A stretch of DNA of 5,162 nt from JARRKU01 sp050288425 (GTDB lineage Bacteria > Desulfobacterota > Desulfobacteria > Desulfobacterales > Desulfosarcinaceae). Location: positions 1 to 5,162 of the forward strand of contig JBNKDU010000059.1 in assembly GCA_050288425.1 (NCBI GenBank), read 5' to 3'. This document shows, piece by piece, positions 1-5,162 of this stretch; position 1 is the stretch's first letter; every line of letters starts with the position of its first letter. Below the pieces are notes generated by a model. It worked only from the letters and a program-made list of their open reading frames with translations. It ran no database searches and was not told the DNA's origin. The position numbers and the translations under genes were made by a program.

Positions 1-981
1 CTCGAGCTGGCCCCCGGCGAGGGGCTGGCCCTGATCAACGGCACCCAGGTGATGACCGCCATCGGCGCCCTGGCGGTGCACGACGGCCTGCGCCTGATGA
101 AGCTGATCGATGTCGCCGCCGCCATGAGCCTGGAGGTGCTCATGGGCAGCCGCACCGAATTCGATGCGCGCATCCACCAGGTGCGCCCCCATCCGGGGCA
201 GGCCATCGCCGCCGACAACATGCTGCGCATGGTGCAGGAGAGCGGGATCATCTCCTCCCACAAAGACTGCAAACGGATCCAGGATGCCTATACCCTGCGC
301 TGCTCCCCCCAGGTACACGGCGCCAGTCGCGATGCCCTCCGATACGCCGAGAAGGTAATCTTCACCGAGATGAACGCCGCCACCAACAACCCCCTGGTCT
401 TCAGCGATAGCGGCGATTTCCTGCTGGGCGGCAATTTCCATGGGCAGCCGGTGGCCCTGGCCCTCGATTTCATGGCCATGGCCGTGGCCGAATGGGCCAA
501 CATCGCCGAACGCCGGGTCGAGCGCCTGGTCAATCCCATGTTGAGCGGCCTGCCGGCTTTCCTGGTCAGCGACGGCGGTCTCAACTCCGGGTTCATGATC
601 GCCCAGTACACGGCGGCGGCCCTGGTCTCGGAAAACAAGGTCCTGGCCCATCCCGCCAGCGTGGATTCCATCCCCACCTCGGCCAACAAGGAAGACCATG
701 TCTCCATGGGCACCATCGCCGCCCGCAAGTGCCGCCAGATTTTAACCAACACCGAAAACGTGGTGGCCATCGAACTGCTCTGCGCGGCCCAGGCGCTGGA
801 CCTGTTGACCAACCTCAAGCCGGGCAAGGGCACCATGGCCGCCTATACCGCCATCCGCCGGCACATCCCCCCCCTGGTCGAGGACCGCGTCCTGGCCGAG
901 GACATCGCCGCCATGCGGGCCCTGATGGATTCCGATGCCATCCTGAAGGCCGTGGAGCAGAAGATCGGCCCGCTGAAATAG
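1..981 (+). CDS. hutH: Histidine ammonia-lyase, C-terminal part (5' end outside window)
   Basis: This enzyme removes ammonia from L-histidine to give urocanate, the first step of histidine degradation, in the cytoplasm as a homotetramer. The reading frame is open from base 1 and ends at TAG 979-981, giving 326 residues of a family usually about 500 long. The N-terminal part with the Ala-Ser-Gly triad that forms the MIO cofactor lies to the left and is not visible. Visible family motifs (window residue numbers) are GLALINGTQ at 8-16, IQDAYTLRC at 93-101, GGNFHGQP at 143-150, NSGFMIAQ at 195-202, and PTSANKEDHVSMG at 225-237. Against Pseudomonas putida HutH from memory, the active-site residues N195, Q277, Y280, R283, F329 and E414 correspond to N13, Q94, Y97, R100, F146 and E258. 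The Glu at 258 favours histidine over phenylalanine or tyrosine lyases. No other hut gene follows, so it ends its transcription unit or stands alone. No frameshift is seen. Confidence 0.93.
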   Translation, partial: LELAPGEGLALINGTQVMTAIGALAVHDGLRLMKLIDVAAAMSLEVLMGSRTEFDARIHQVRPHPGQAIAADNMLRMVQESGIISSHKDCKRIQDAYTLRCSPQVHGASRDALRYAEKVIFTEMNAATNNPLVFSDSGDFLLGGNFHGQPVALALDFMAMAVAEWANIAERRVERLVNPMLSGLPAFLVSDGGLNSGFMIAQYTAAALVSENKVLAHPASVDSIPTSANKEDHVSMGTIAARKCRQILTNTENVVAIELLCAAQALDLLTNLKPGKGTMAAYTAIRRHIPPLVEDRVLAEDIAAMRALMDSDAILKAVEQKIGPLK

Positions 982-1030
982 CAAAGCACCAATGGCTCCT
1001 GTCTTGAAGGCGTCAGAATGTTCTGTTGAT

Positions 1031-1059
1031 TTTACGCCTACCCGCCCTTATCATACAAT
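1031..1059 (+). promoter_or_regulatory. Possible sigma70-type promoter
   Basis: TTTACG (1031-1036, 4 of 6 to TTGACA) and TACAAT (1054-1059, 5 of 6 to TATAAT) are separated by 17 bases. Transcription would start near 1066, just before the stem-loop at 1068. In AT-richer DNA such matches arise by chance, so this is only a candidate. Confidence 0.27.
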
Positions 1060-1067
1060 CTATATAA

Positions 1068-1106
1068 CCCCCGAAAATACCCACTTCATATCAGAAGGGG
1101 TGGGGG
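1068..1106 (+). other. Bulged stem-loop in the intergenic gap
   Basis: CCCCC (1068-1072) pairs with GGGGG (1102-1106), ACCC (1079-1082) with GGGT (1098-1101), and CTTC (1084-1087) with GAAG (1094-1097). That makes 13 pairs closed by the loop ATATCA, with an unpaired GAAAAT (1073-1078) and a bulged A (1083) on the left arm only. No T-run follows on the + strand, so it is not a standard intrinsic terminator. It could be the 5' structure of a transcript started near 1066, or an RNA-stabilising element at the end of the hutH transcript. Confidence 0.4.
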
Positions 1107-1117
1107 CTTGGGCTAAA

Positions 1118-1129
1118 TCAAGGCCTTGA
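1118..1129. repeat. 12-bp perfect palindrome TCAAGGCCTTGA
   Basis: The sequence equals its own reverse complement over 12 bases. It overlaps TTGAAA (1126-1131), which could be read as a -35 hexamer, with the poor -10 match TTTGAT at 1149-1154. It may be a protein-binding site, but a single copy of this length can arise by chance. Confidence 0.25.
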
Positions 1130-1131
1130 AA

Positions 1132-1151
1132 GCGTCAGCACGCCTCTTTTT
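1132..1151 (+). terminator. Weak terminator-like hairpin
   Basis: GCGT (1132-1135) and ACGC (1140-1143) form a 4-bp stem with loop CAGC, followed by CCTC and then five T (1147-1151). The stem is short for an intrinsic terminator. It could end transcription from hutH, about 150 bases upstream, or a short transcript started near 1066. Confidence 0.25.
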
Positions 1152-1301
1152 GATTTCCACGGGAAAATTGCGCATCGCCGCTCATTCTTTTCTGTCAAAT
1201 GATGTGTCACCGTAGAACGCTGCCGAATTATAGTTCATGGGTAAGTGGCCGCACTAAAATTTTACGATTCCGTTTATTGTGAATCCGCCCTGAATACAGT
1301 C

Positions 1302-1306
1302 GGGAG
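1302..1306 (+). promoter_or_regulatory. Ribosome binding site GGGAG deciding the sensor start
   Basis: GGGAG touches the TTG at 1307, which is too close for that codon to be the start. It is 9 bases from the ATG at 1316, which is a normal distance. The ATG at 1316 is therefore preferred. The frame is closed upstream by TGA at 1280-1282. Confidence 0.6.
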
Positions 1307-1315
1307 TTGGTCGCT

Positions 1316-2272
1316 ATGATCGCCCAAATTGTCATTCTGGTCGTCGAGGCCATGGCCGTTTATATGCTGGTATTGGGCAGCCACTCCGTGCGCCAGCGGT
1401 ACGGGCTTACCTTTTTTTACGCCTTGCTGGGCGGGTTGACGGCCATCATGTCCTGGGTCACGGACGCAGGGGTCAAGATTCAGGTGTTTGACCTGACCTT
1501 TGTGGTCGGTTCCACGGTTTTTTATACATCCTTGCTGCTGGGGGTGTTCGTGGTTTACGTGTTCGACGGTCCGCGCAGCACCCGTATCGCCATTTCCACG
1601 GTGGCCGTCGTTTCTATCCTGGGGCCGGTGGTGGCCGCCGTGCTCCATTACCAGATGAGTGCCGCAGGGAACTCGCCGATGGTGCACGTGCCCATGCCGA
1701 GTCTGCGCATCAATGCGGCTTCGGTGGCAGCCACGTTGATCGACATGTTTTTCCTGGCCATCGCCTGGGAGTATTTCGGCAAACCCAGCCTGAGGATAAG
1801 ACTGGGTTTGCGGACGTTCCTAACCTTGCTGGGGGTGATGTGGCTGGATGTGGTTCTGTTTACAACCGGGGCTTTTGCCGGCAGCGGGGCCTATTTCAGC
1901 ATCATGACGGCGACCTTGCTGGATCGGCTGGCGGTCACCGTATTCGCCTTGCCCTTCTTATACGGCTACTTGCACTGGCAATACACCAAGACCGGCAACG
2001 CGATCGAAAACCGGCCGGTACTGGCGATCCTCAAAAGAGTCGCCGAAATAGAAAGCGAGCTGACCCTGGCCCGCAACCATATCGACAGCCTGTCCCGGTT
2101 GCTGCCGATTTGCGCCAGCTGCAAGAAAATCAGAGACGCCAACGGGAACTGGCATGAGGTCGAACGGTATATCGCCTCGCATTCCAAGACAGAGTTCAGC
2201 CACGGTATTTGTCCGGCATGTGCCCGACGGGACTATCCCGAATTTGATTTGTACGGGCCGGACGATAGGTAA
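1316..2272 (+). CDS. VUPS-type seven-helix membrane sensor with coiled coil and Cys4 tail
   Basis: The product is 318 residues and probably an inner-membrane signalling protein of unknown ligand. Hydrophobic segments lie at about 3-20, 31-48, 59-82, 90-111, 133-153, 164-185 and 193-219, giving about seven helices. The segments GLTFFYALLGGLTAIMSW and VFYTSLLLGVFVVYVFDGPR resemble the vitamin-uptake-like sensor (VUPS) domain as I remember it from the N-termini of diguanylate cyclases and kinases. Residues 233-262 are heptad-like and probably form a short coiled coil. The tail carries C266-x2-C269 and H296-x2-C299-x2-C302 (LPICASCKK, SHGICPAC), a probable metal-binding module found at the C-termini of PAS, kinase and receiver proteins. 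There is no GGDEF, kinase, phosphatase or methyl-accepting domain, so the output is unclear. The stop is TAA at 2270-2272. The gene stands apart from both neighbours, by 334 and 214 bases, and is less GC-rich than they are. Confidence 0.75.
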   Translation: MIAQIVILVVEAMAVYMLVLGSHSVRQRYGLTFFYALLGGLTAIMSWVTDAGVKIQVFDLTFVVGSTVFYTSLLLGVFVVYVFDGPRSTRIAISTVAVVSILGPVVAAVLHYQMSAAGNSPMVHVPMPSLRINAASVAATLIDMFFLAIAWEYFGKPSLRIRLGLRTFLTLLGVMWLDVVLFTTGAFAGSGAYFSIMTATLLDRLAVTVFALPFLYGYLHWQYTKTGNAIENRPVLAILKRVAEIESELTLARNHIDSLSRLLPICASCKKIRDANGNWHEVERYIASHSKTEFSHGICPACARRDYPEFDLYGPDDR

Positions 2273-2347
2273 GTTGAATTCGGCTTAATGGTCCGTCAAT
2301 GCAGGGCAGGTTCACAGGCAAATATTGATAAATCCAATCCGCCAACC

Positions 2348-2376
2348 TTGAATTATCAGTAATTACAATTTGTAAT
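2348..2376 (+). promoter_or_regulatory. Sigma70-type promoter of the methyltransferase operon
   Basis: TTGAAT (2348-2353, 4 of 6 to TTGACA) and TGTAAT (2371-2376, 5 of 6 to TATAAT) are exactly 17 bases apart. The start of transcription would be near 2383, leaving a leader of roughly 100 bases before the corrinoid protein gene. A perfect palindrome covers the -10 hexamer, which strengthens the reading as a regulated promoter. Confidence 0.5.
2362..2376. promoter_or_regulatory. Operator-like palindrome ATTACAA-T-TTGTAAT
   Basis: Two perfect 7-base inverted arms (2362-2368 and 2370-2376) flank a single T. The right arm contains the whole proposed -10 hexamer and the left arm lies in the promoter spacer. 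A dimeric regulator bound here would block RNA polymerase, so repression of the corrinoid/methyltransferase operon is the simplest reading. The regulator is not encoded in this window and its family cannot be told from the site. Confidence 0.5.
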
Positions 2377-2400
2377 AGGGGCGTTTTCTCTATAGCTTAG

Positions 2401-2415
2401 CAGGCTCGGTGCCTG
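2401..2415 (+). other. Small hairpin in the operon leader
   Basis: CAGGC (2401-2405) and GCCTG (2411-2415) form a perfect 5-bp stem with loop TCGGT. It lies about 70 bases before the corrinoid gene start and has no T-run. The role is unknown and it may be chance in this GC-rich leader. Confidence 0.25.
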
Positions 2416-2475
2416 GCCGCTGCCCGTGCGCGTCTCCCCTTCCAGGTCAGGTGGCCCGTCAATCCTCAACCTATC

Positions 2476-2480
2476 AGGAG
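2476..2480 (+). promoter_or_regulatory. Ribosome binding site AGGAG of the corrinoid protein gene
   Basis: AGGAG lies 6 bases before the ATG at 2487 and fixes that codon as the start. The open frame also runs upstream to a GTG at 2409, but that stretch has no family similarity and lies in the leader. Confidence 0.8.
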
Positions 2481-2486
2481 TGCACC

Positions 2487-3149
2487 ATGACAAGATCACG
2501 CGAAGAGATTCTCCATGACCTGGCCGACAGCGTATTGAACATGAAGGAGGAGCTGGCCGTTCAAGTCGCCCGGGAAGCCATCGAAGCCGGCCTGGACGCA
2601 TTTGATGCCATCAACAACGGCCTGGTGGTGGGCATGAACCAGGCCGGTGAACTCTATGACCAGGAGGAGTACTTCGTGCCGGAGCTGCTGATCTGCTCCG
2701 ATGCCTTGTACCTGGGCCTGGACATCCTCAAACCCCACATCAAGCGGGAGGATGCCGCCGGCAAGGCGCCCTGCGTCATCGGCGTGGTGGAGGGCGACAC
2801 CCACGACATCGGCAAGAACCTGGTCAAGATCATGCTGGATGTCTCCGGGTTCGAAATCCACGACCTGGGCCGCAACGTTCCCCTGGCCGATTTCGTGGAA
2901 AAGGCCAAGGCCGTCGACGCCGCACTGATCTGCCTCTCCACCCTGATGACCACCACCATGGAGGGCATGGCCACCGTCATCGAGATGCTCGAGGAGGAAG
3001 GCATTCGCGACCGGTTCAAGGTCATGGTCGGGGGCGGCCCCATCTCCCAGGCCTTCGCGGATCGCATCGGCGCGGACGGGTATGCCGCCAACGCCTCCAG
3101 AGCCGTGGCCGTGGCCAAATCCCTGTGCAAAACACGGAAAGCCGCGTAG
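2487..3149 (+). CDS. Corrinoid (B12-binding) methyl-carrier protein, MtaC/MtbC/MttC-like
   Basis: This 220-residue protein carries a methyl group on the cobalt of a bound corrinoid between two methyltransferases, in the cytoplasm. Residues 1-90 match the helical cap domain of the family (EEILHDLADSVLNM near the start; AINNGLVVGMNQAGELYDQEE at 41-61, with the typical FVPELLICSDALYLGLDIL following). Residues 95-215 are the Rossmann-type B12 domain with the base-off motif GDTHDIGKN at 103-111, in which H106 is the lower cobalt ligand, then SxL at 151-153 and GGGP at 182-185. Length and both domains are normal for MtaC/MtbC/MttC-type carriers. The start at 2487 is set by AGGAG. The gene is 32 bases upstream of a UroD-family methyltransferase, so the two are probably co-transcribed from the promoter at 2348-2376. 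The methyl donor (methanol, methylamine, betaine, methoxy-aromatic or other) cannot be told from the carrier. Confidence 0.92.
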   Translation: MTRSREEILHDLADSVLNMKEELAVQVAREAIEAGLDAFDAINNGLVVGMNQAGELYDQEEYFVPELLICSDALYLGLDILKPHIKREDAAGKAPCVIGVVEGDTHDIGKNLVKIMLDVSGFEIHDLGRNVPLADFVEKAKAVDAALICLSTLMTTTMEGMATVIEMLEEEGIRDRFKVMVGGGPISQAFADRIGADGYAANASRAVAVAKSLCKTRKAA

Positions 3150-3170
3150 ATGCGGTTTCGAAAGATCAAA

Positions 3171-3176
3171 AAGGAG
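3171..3176 (+). promoter_or_regulatory. Ribosome binding site AAGGAG of the first methyltransferase gene
   Basis: AAGGAG is 5 bases before the ATG at 3182. It rules out the upstream GTG at 3125, which would lie inside the end of the corrinoid protein gene. Confidence 0.85.
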
Positions 3177-3181
3177 ACCCC

Positions 3182-4249
3182 ATGACGACAAAGACCGGCG
3201 CCTTCCCCGCCGACAACCAGAGTTCGCTGGAACGGGTGCTTTGCTACCTGCAGGGCAAAAATCCCCAGCGCATCGCGTGCTTTCCCCTGATTCTCAACCA
3301 TGCCGCCAGAGTCCTGGGCGTGCCCGTGGGCGAATACAACCGCAATCCCGAGAAAATGGGCGCCGCCCACGTCGCCGCATTCCGCCGCTACGGCCATGAC
3401 CTGGTGCTGGTCTTTTCCACCACCTCCACCCTGGCCGAGGCCATGGGAACCCGGATGGCCTTCTTGGAAGACGATGCGCCCCAGATCGACGTGCCCCTGA
3501 TTCAGGAGCTGGACGATATCAACAAGGTCAAAATTCCCGATTTTTCCAAGGACGGCCGTTTGCCCTGCTACCTGGAGGCCACGGAAATGGTCGTCGATCA
3601 AATCGGCCAGGAGACCTGCGTCTCCACGGTGCTGGCCGGCCCCCTGACCACCGCCGCGGCCCTGCGGCCCATCGATCTCTTCGTCCGGGACCTGTACAAA
3701 AACAAGGAATGGGTGCATGCGCTGATGGAAATCTGCACCCAGGCCGGCATCGCCTTCATCGACGAGATCCTCAAAAGAAATTCGCTGCCCATCATCGTGG
3801 AACCCATCGCCACCGGCAGCCTGATCAGCCCCAGGCATTTCGAGGAGTTCGTCACCCCCTATCTCAAACGCATGACCGATCATATCCACGCCAAGGGCAA
3901 CGGCATGCCGGCCGTATTGCACATCTGCGGCAACACGCGCCCCAACTGGGGCCCCATGCTGGATTCCGGCTGGAACATCTGGAGCATCGATTCGCCGGTG
4001 GACATCGGTGCGGCCAGGGAAACGGCCGGCGGCCAGGTCTGCCTGGTGGGCAATGTCAGTACCACCAACCTGCTGAAAAGCACGCCGGCGCAGGTCGACG
4101 CCGAAGCCCGGGAGGTCTGCGCCAAGGCCATGGGCAGCCCCTGCGGTTTCATCCTGGGATCCGGCTGCGAGATCCCCATCAACACGCCGCCGGAAAATAT
4201 CGATGCCCTCATCGACGCGGCCAGAAAATACGGGCGGTTCGACCAATGA
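3182..4249 (+). CDS. UroD-family corrinoid-dependent methyltransferase (MtaA/CmuA-like), first copy
   Basis: The product has 355 residues, the normal length for the uroporphyrinogen-decarboxylase superfamily, and is predicted to be a cytoplasmic TIM-barrel enzyme. The zinc-site motif of methylcobamide methyltransferases is present: HICGN with H247 and C249, and a later GSGCE with C329, giving the His-x-Cys ... Cys ligand set of MtaA/MtbA. Other family segments are VLAGPLTTAA at 150-159, ISPRHFEEFVTPYLKRMTDH at 215-234 and GNVSTTNLL at 290-298. These features and the adjacent corrinoid protein argue for methyl transfer rather than heme biosynthesis. It may demethylate a substrate onto Co(I), or pass the methyl group from the corrinoid to a thiol or folate acceptor. 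Sequence alone does not decide. It follows the corrinoid gene by 32 bases and overlaps the next methyltransferase by 4 bases, so the three form an operon. Confidence 0.87.
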   Translation: MTTKTGAFPADNQSSLERVLCYLQGKNPQRIACFPLILNHAARVLGVPVGEYNRNPEKMGAAHVAAFRRYGHDLVLVFSTTSTLAEAMGTRMAFLEDDAPQIDVPLIQELDDINKVKIPDFSKDGRLPCYLEATEMVVDQIGQETCVSTVLAGPLTTAAALRPIDLFVRDLYKNKEWVHALMEICTQAGIAFIDEILKRNSLPIIVEPIATGSLISPRHFEEFVTPYLKRMTDHIHAKGNGMPAVLHICGNTRPNWGPMLDSGWNIWSIDSPVDIGAARETAGGQVCLVGNVSTTNLLKSTPAQVDAEAREVCAKAMGSPCGFILGSGCEIPINTPPENIDALIDAARKYGRFDQ

Positions 4250-5162
4250 AGGACCCGGCGGGCGACACCACGGCGCACCATCTAATGACTCCCCGCCGGC
4301 GCCTCCTTAAGGCCGTGAACAAGGAACCCGTCGATCGCCCCCCCTGGATCTGCCCCGGCGGCATGATGACCATGGCGGTGGGCGAGGCCATGGATCTGCT
4401 CCGGGCGCCGTGGCCCGGCGCCCATACGGATGCCCACAAGATGGCTGCCCTGACCGAGGGCATGGCGCGGCTGGGGGGCATCGAAAACCTGGGCGTCCCC
4501 TTCTGCATGACCGTCGAAGCCGAAGCCCTGGGGGCGGGCGTGGACCTGGGCGGCCGGACCAGGGAACCCCATGTCACCGGCTATGTGTTGGACGGACTGG
4601 CGGAGATCGGCCGCCTTCCGCGCCTGGACCCCCGTAAGGGCCGCGCGGCTGTCTGCTGCCAGGCCATCCGCATGCTCAAACGGCACCGGCCGGACCTGCC
4701 GGTGCTGGGCAACCTCTCCGGCCCGGTCAGCCTGGCGACCTCGCTGGTGGACCCTCTGGTCTATTACCGGGCCCTGAGAAAAGATCCGCAGGGGGCCCGC
4801 GACCTGACCGTTTTTTGCGCCGACCAGGCCACGGCCTTCGGCACGGCCATGGTAGCAGCCGGGGCGGACATGATCTGCATCGCCGATCCCCGCGCCACCG
4901 GCGATCTGCTGGGCCCGGCCGCCTTCGAGGCCTTCGTGCTGCCCTACCTGAACCGCATGACCGATCATTTTCAGCAACGCCTGGGCGTGCCGGTCATCGT
5001 CCACATCTGCGGCAACATCAAAGGCACCGGCGAGATGCTGTCCAAGCTCTCCGCCCGGGTGATCAGCGTGGATGCCGTGGTGGGCCTCCGGCGCCTCTCC
5101 CGGCAGGTTCCCCGCAAGGCCATCATGGGCAATATCAGCACCTTTACCCTGGAACGCGGGAC
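4246..5162 (+). CDS. UroD-family corrinoid-dependent methyltransferase, second copy (3' end outside window)
   Basis: An open frame from ATG 4246 runs past the right edge for 305 codons plus two bases. The start overlaps the preceding stop as ATGA (4246-4249), with no clear Shine-Dalgarno, suggesting translational coupling. An ATG at 4285 is the alternative, since MTPRRRLLKAVN is how many UroD-family proteins begin. The sequence reads like MtaA/MtbA: APWPGAHTDAHKMA at 49-62, VPFCMTVEAEALGAGVD at 84-100, GNLSGPVSLAT at 155-165, FEAFVLPYLNRMTDH at 227-241, and the zinc motif HICGN with H253 and C255. GNIST at 295-299 matches GNVST of the first copy. The third zinc Cys is expected about 30 residues beyond the window. 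It is a diverged paralogue of the upstream gene. Its VEAEALG segment looks closer to classical methylcobamide:thiol (coenzyme M) methyltransferases, so it may be the acceptor-side enzyme. That assignment is an inference. Confidence 0.85.
   Translation, partial: MKDPAGDTTAHHLMTPRRRLLKAVNKEPVDRPPWICPGGMMTMAVGEAMDLLRAPWPGAHTDAHKMAALTEGMARLGGIENLGVPFCMTVEAEALGAGVDLGGRTREPHVTGYVLDGLAEIGRLPRLDPRKGRAAVCCQAIRMLKRHRPDLPVLGNLSGPVSLATSLVDPLVYYRALRKDPQGARDLTVFCADQATAFGTAMVAAGADMICIADPRATGDLLGPAAFEAFVLPYLNRMTDHFQQRLGVPVIVHICGNIKGTGEMLSKLSARVISVDAVVGLRRLSRQVPRKAIMGNISTFTLERG

Larger units (their letters stand above)
982..1315. other. Non-coding gap between hutH and the membrane sensor gene
   Basis: These 334 bases hold no convincing protein gene on either strand and are visibly richer in A+T than the flanking hutH gene. 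What can be seen is a possible sigma70-type promoter (1031-1059), a paired stem-loop (1068-1106), a 12-bp perfect palindrome (1118-1129), and a small GC hairpin followed by five T (1132-1151). The remaining 1152-1300 shows only scattered AT-rich hexamers (TATAGT 1229-1234, TAAAAT 1254-1259) without a good -35 partner, so the sensor gene's own promoter is not identified. Confidence 0.6.

Noticed and set aside
1235..1262. A sigma54 promoter suggested by TGGCCGCAC (1245-1253) before the sensor gene
   Set aside because: The GC of the -12 element is missing at the required distance, where the sequence is an A/T run.
1274..1687. A 137-codon minus-strand open frame opposite the sensor gene
   Set aside because: The composition is dominated by His, Gly, Gln and Asp, no motif is recognisable, and it lies opposite a convincing membrane protein.
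2273..2486. A cobalamin riboswitch in front of the corrinoid protein gene
   Set aside because: I looked for a B12-box-like GCCACTG and the conserved core segments and did not find them. The leader after the predicted start is only about 100 bases, which is too short for a typical cobalamin riboswitch.
2654..4246. A 530-codon open frame on the minus strand across the corrinoid and first methyltransferase genes
   Set aside because: It runs antisense to two strongly recognised genes with intact motifs. Its translation is rich in Gly, His, Asp and Gln with no family resemblance, which is typical of the reverse frame of GC-rich genes.
4282..5004. A 240-codon minus-strand open frame opposite the second methyltransferase
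   Set aside because: The plus strand carries a full UroD-family sequence with the HICGN motif. The minus frame is a low-complexity shadow.
3182..5162. Heme-pathway uroporphyrinogen decarboxylase (HemE)
   Set aside because: The His-x-Cys zinc motif, the tandem arrangement and the adjacent corrinoid carrier fit methyltransferases. No heme biosynthesis gene is nearby.
1..5162. CRISPR array, tRNA, rRNA, insertion sequence or phage elements
   Set aside because: I saw no regularly spaced repeats, cloverleaf, rRNA-like stretch, transposase motif or terminal inverted repeats on either strand.

Overview
The window looks like a GC-rich bacterial chromosome segment, most plausibly from an anaerobic Desulfobacterota (deltaproteobacterial) lineage such as a sulfate reducer. 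The evidence is indirect. It holds a corrinoid protein next to uroporphyrinogen-decarboxylase (UroD)-type methyltransferases. It also holds a membrane sensor ending in a Cys-rich tail (LPICASCKKIR ... FSHGICPAC) that I associate mainly with signalling proteins of that group. The taxon is an inference, not a direct reading.

Layout, all genes on the + strand. (1) 1-981 is the C-terminal two thirds of a histidine ammonia-lyase (HutH), cut by the left edge. (2) 982-1315 is an AT-richer gap with no protein gene. It contains a possible promoter, a 13-bp-paired stem-loop, a short palindrome and a weak terminator-like hairpin. (3) 1316-2272 encodes a seven-helix-like membrane protein of the VUPS (vitamin-uptake-like sensor) type, followed by a short coiled coil and a four-cysteine tail but no recognisable enzymatic output domain. 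(4) 2273-2486 is a regulatory gap with a good sigma70-like promoter whose -10 region is covered by a perfect 7+1+7 palindrome. (5) 2487-5162 is a methyl-transfer operon: a complete corrinoid protein (2487-3149), a complete UroD-family methyltransferase (3182-4249), and a second UroD-family methyltransferase (4246 to beyond the right edge) that overlaps the first by 4 bp.

How the genes work together. The corrinoid protein would carry a methyl group on cobalt. The two UroD-fold proteins both keep the His-x-Cys zinc-site motif of MtaA/MtbA/CmuA-type methyltransferases. They could be the enzyme that loads the methyl group and the one that unloads it, or two enzymes for different methyl donors. 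The substrate cannot be read from this window. The membrane sensor upstream may or may not be connected to the operon. HutH appears unrelated to it.

Nothing here is clearly a new system. The points most worth a second look are the sensor without an output domain, the tandem methyltransferase pair, and the palindromic operator in front of the operon.
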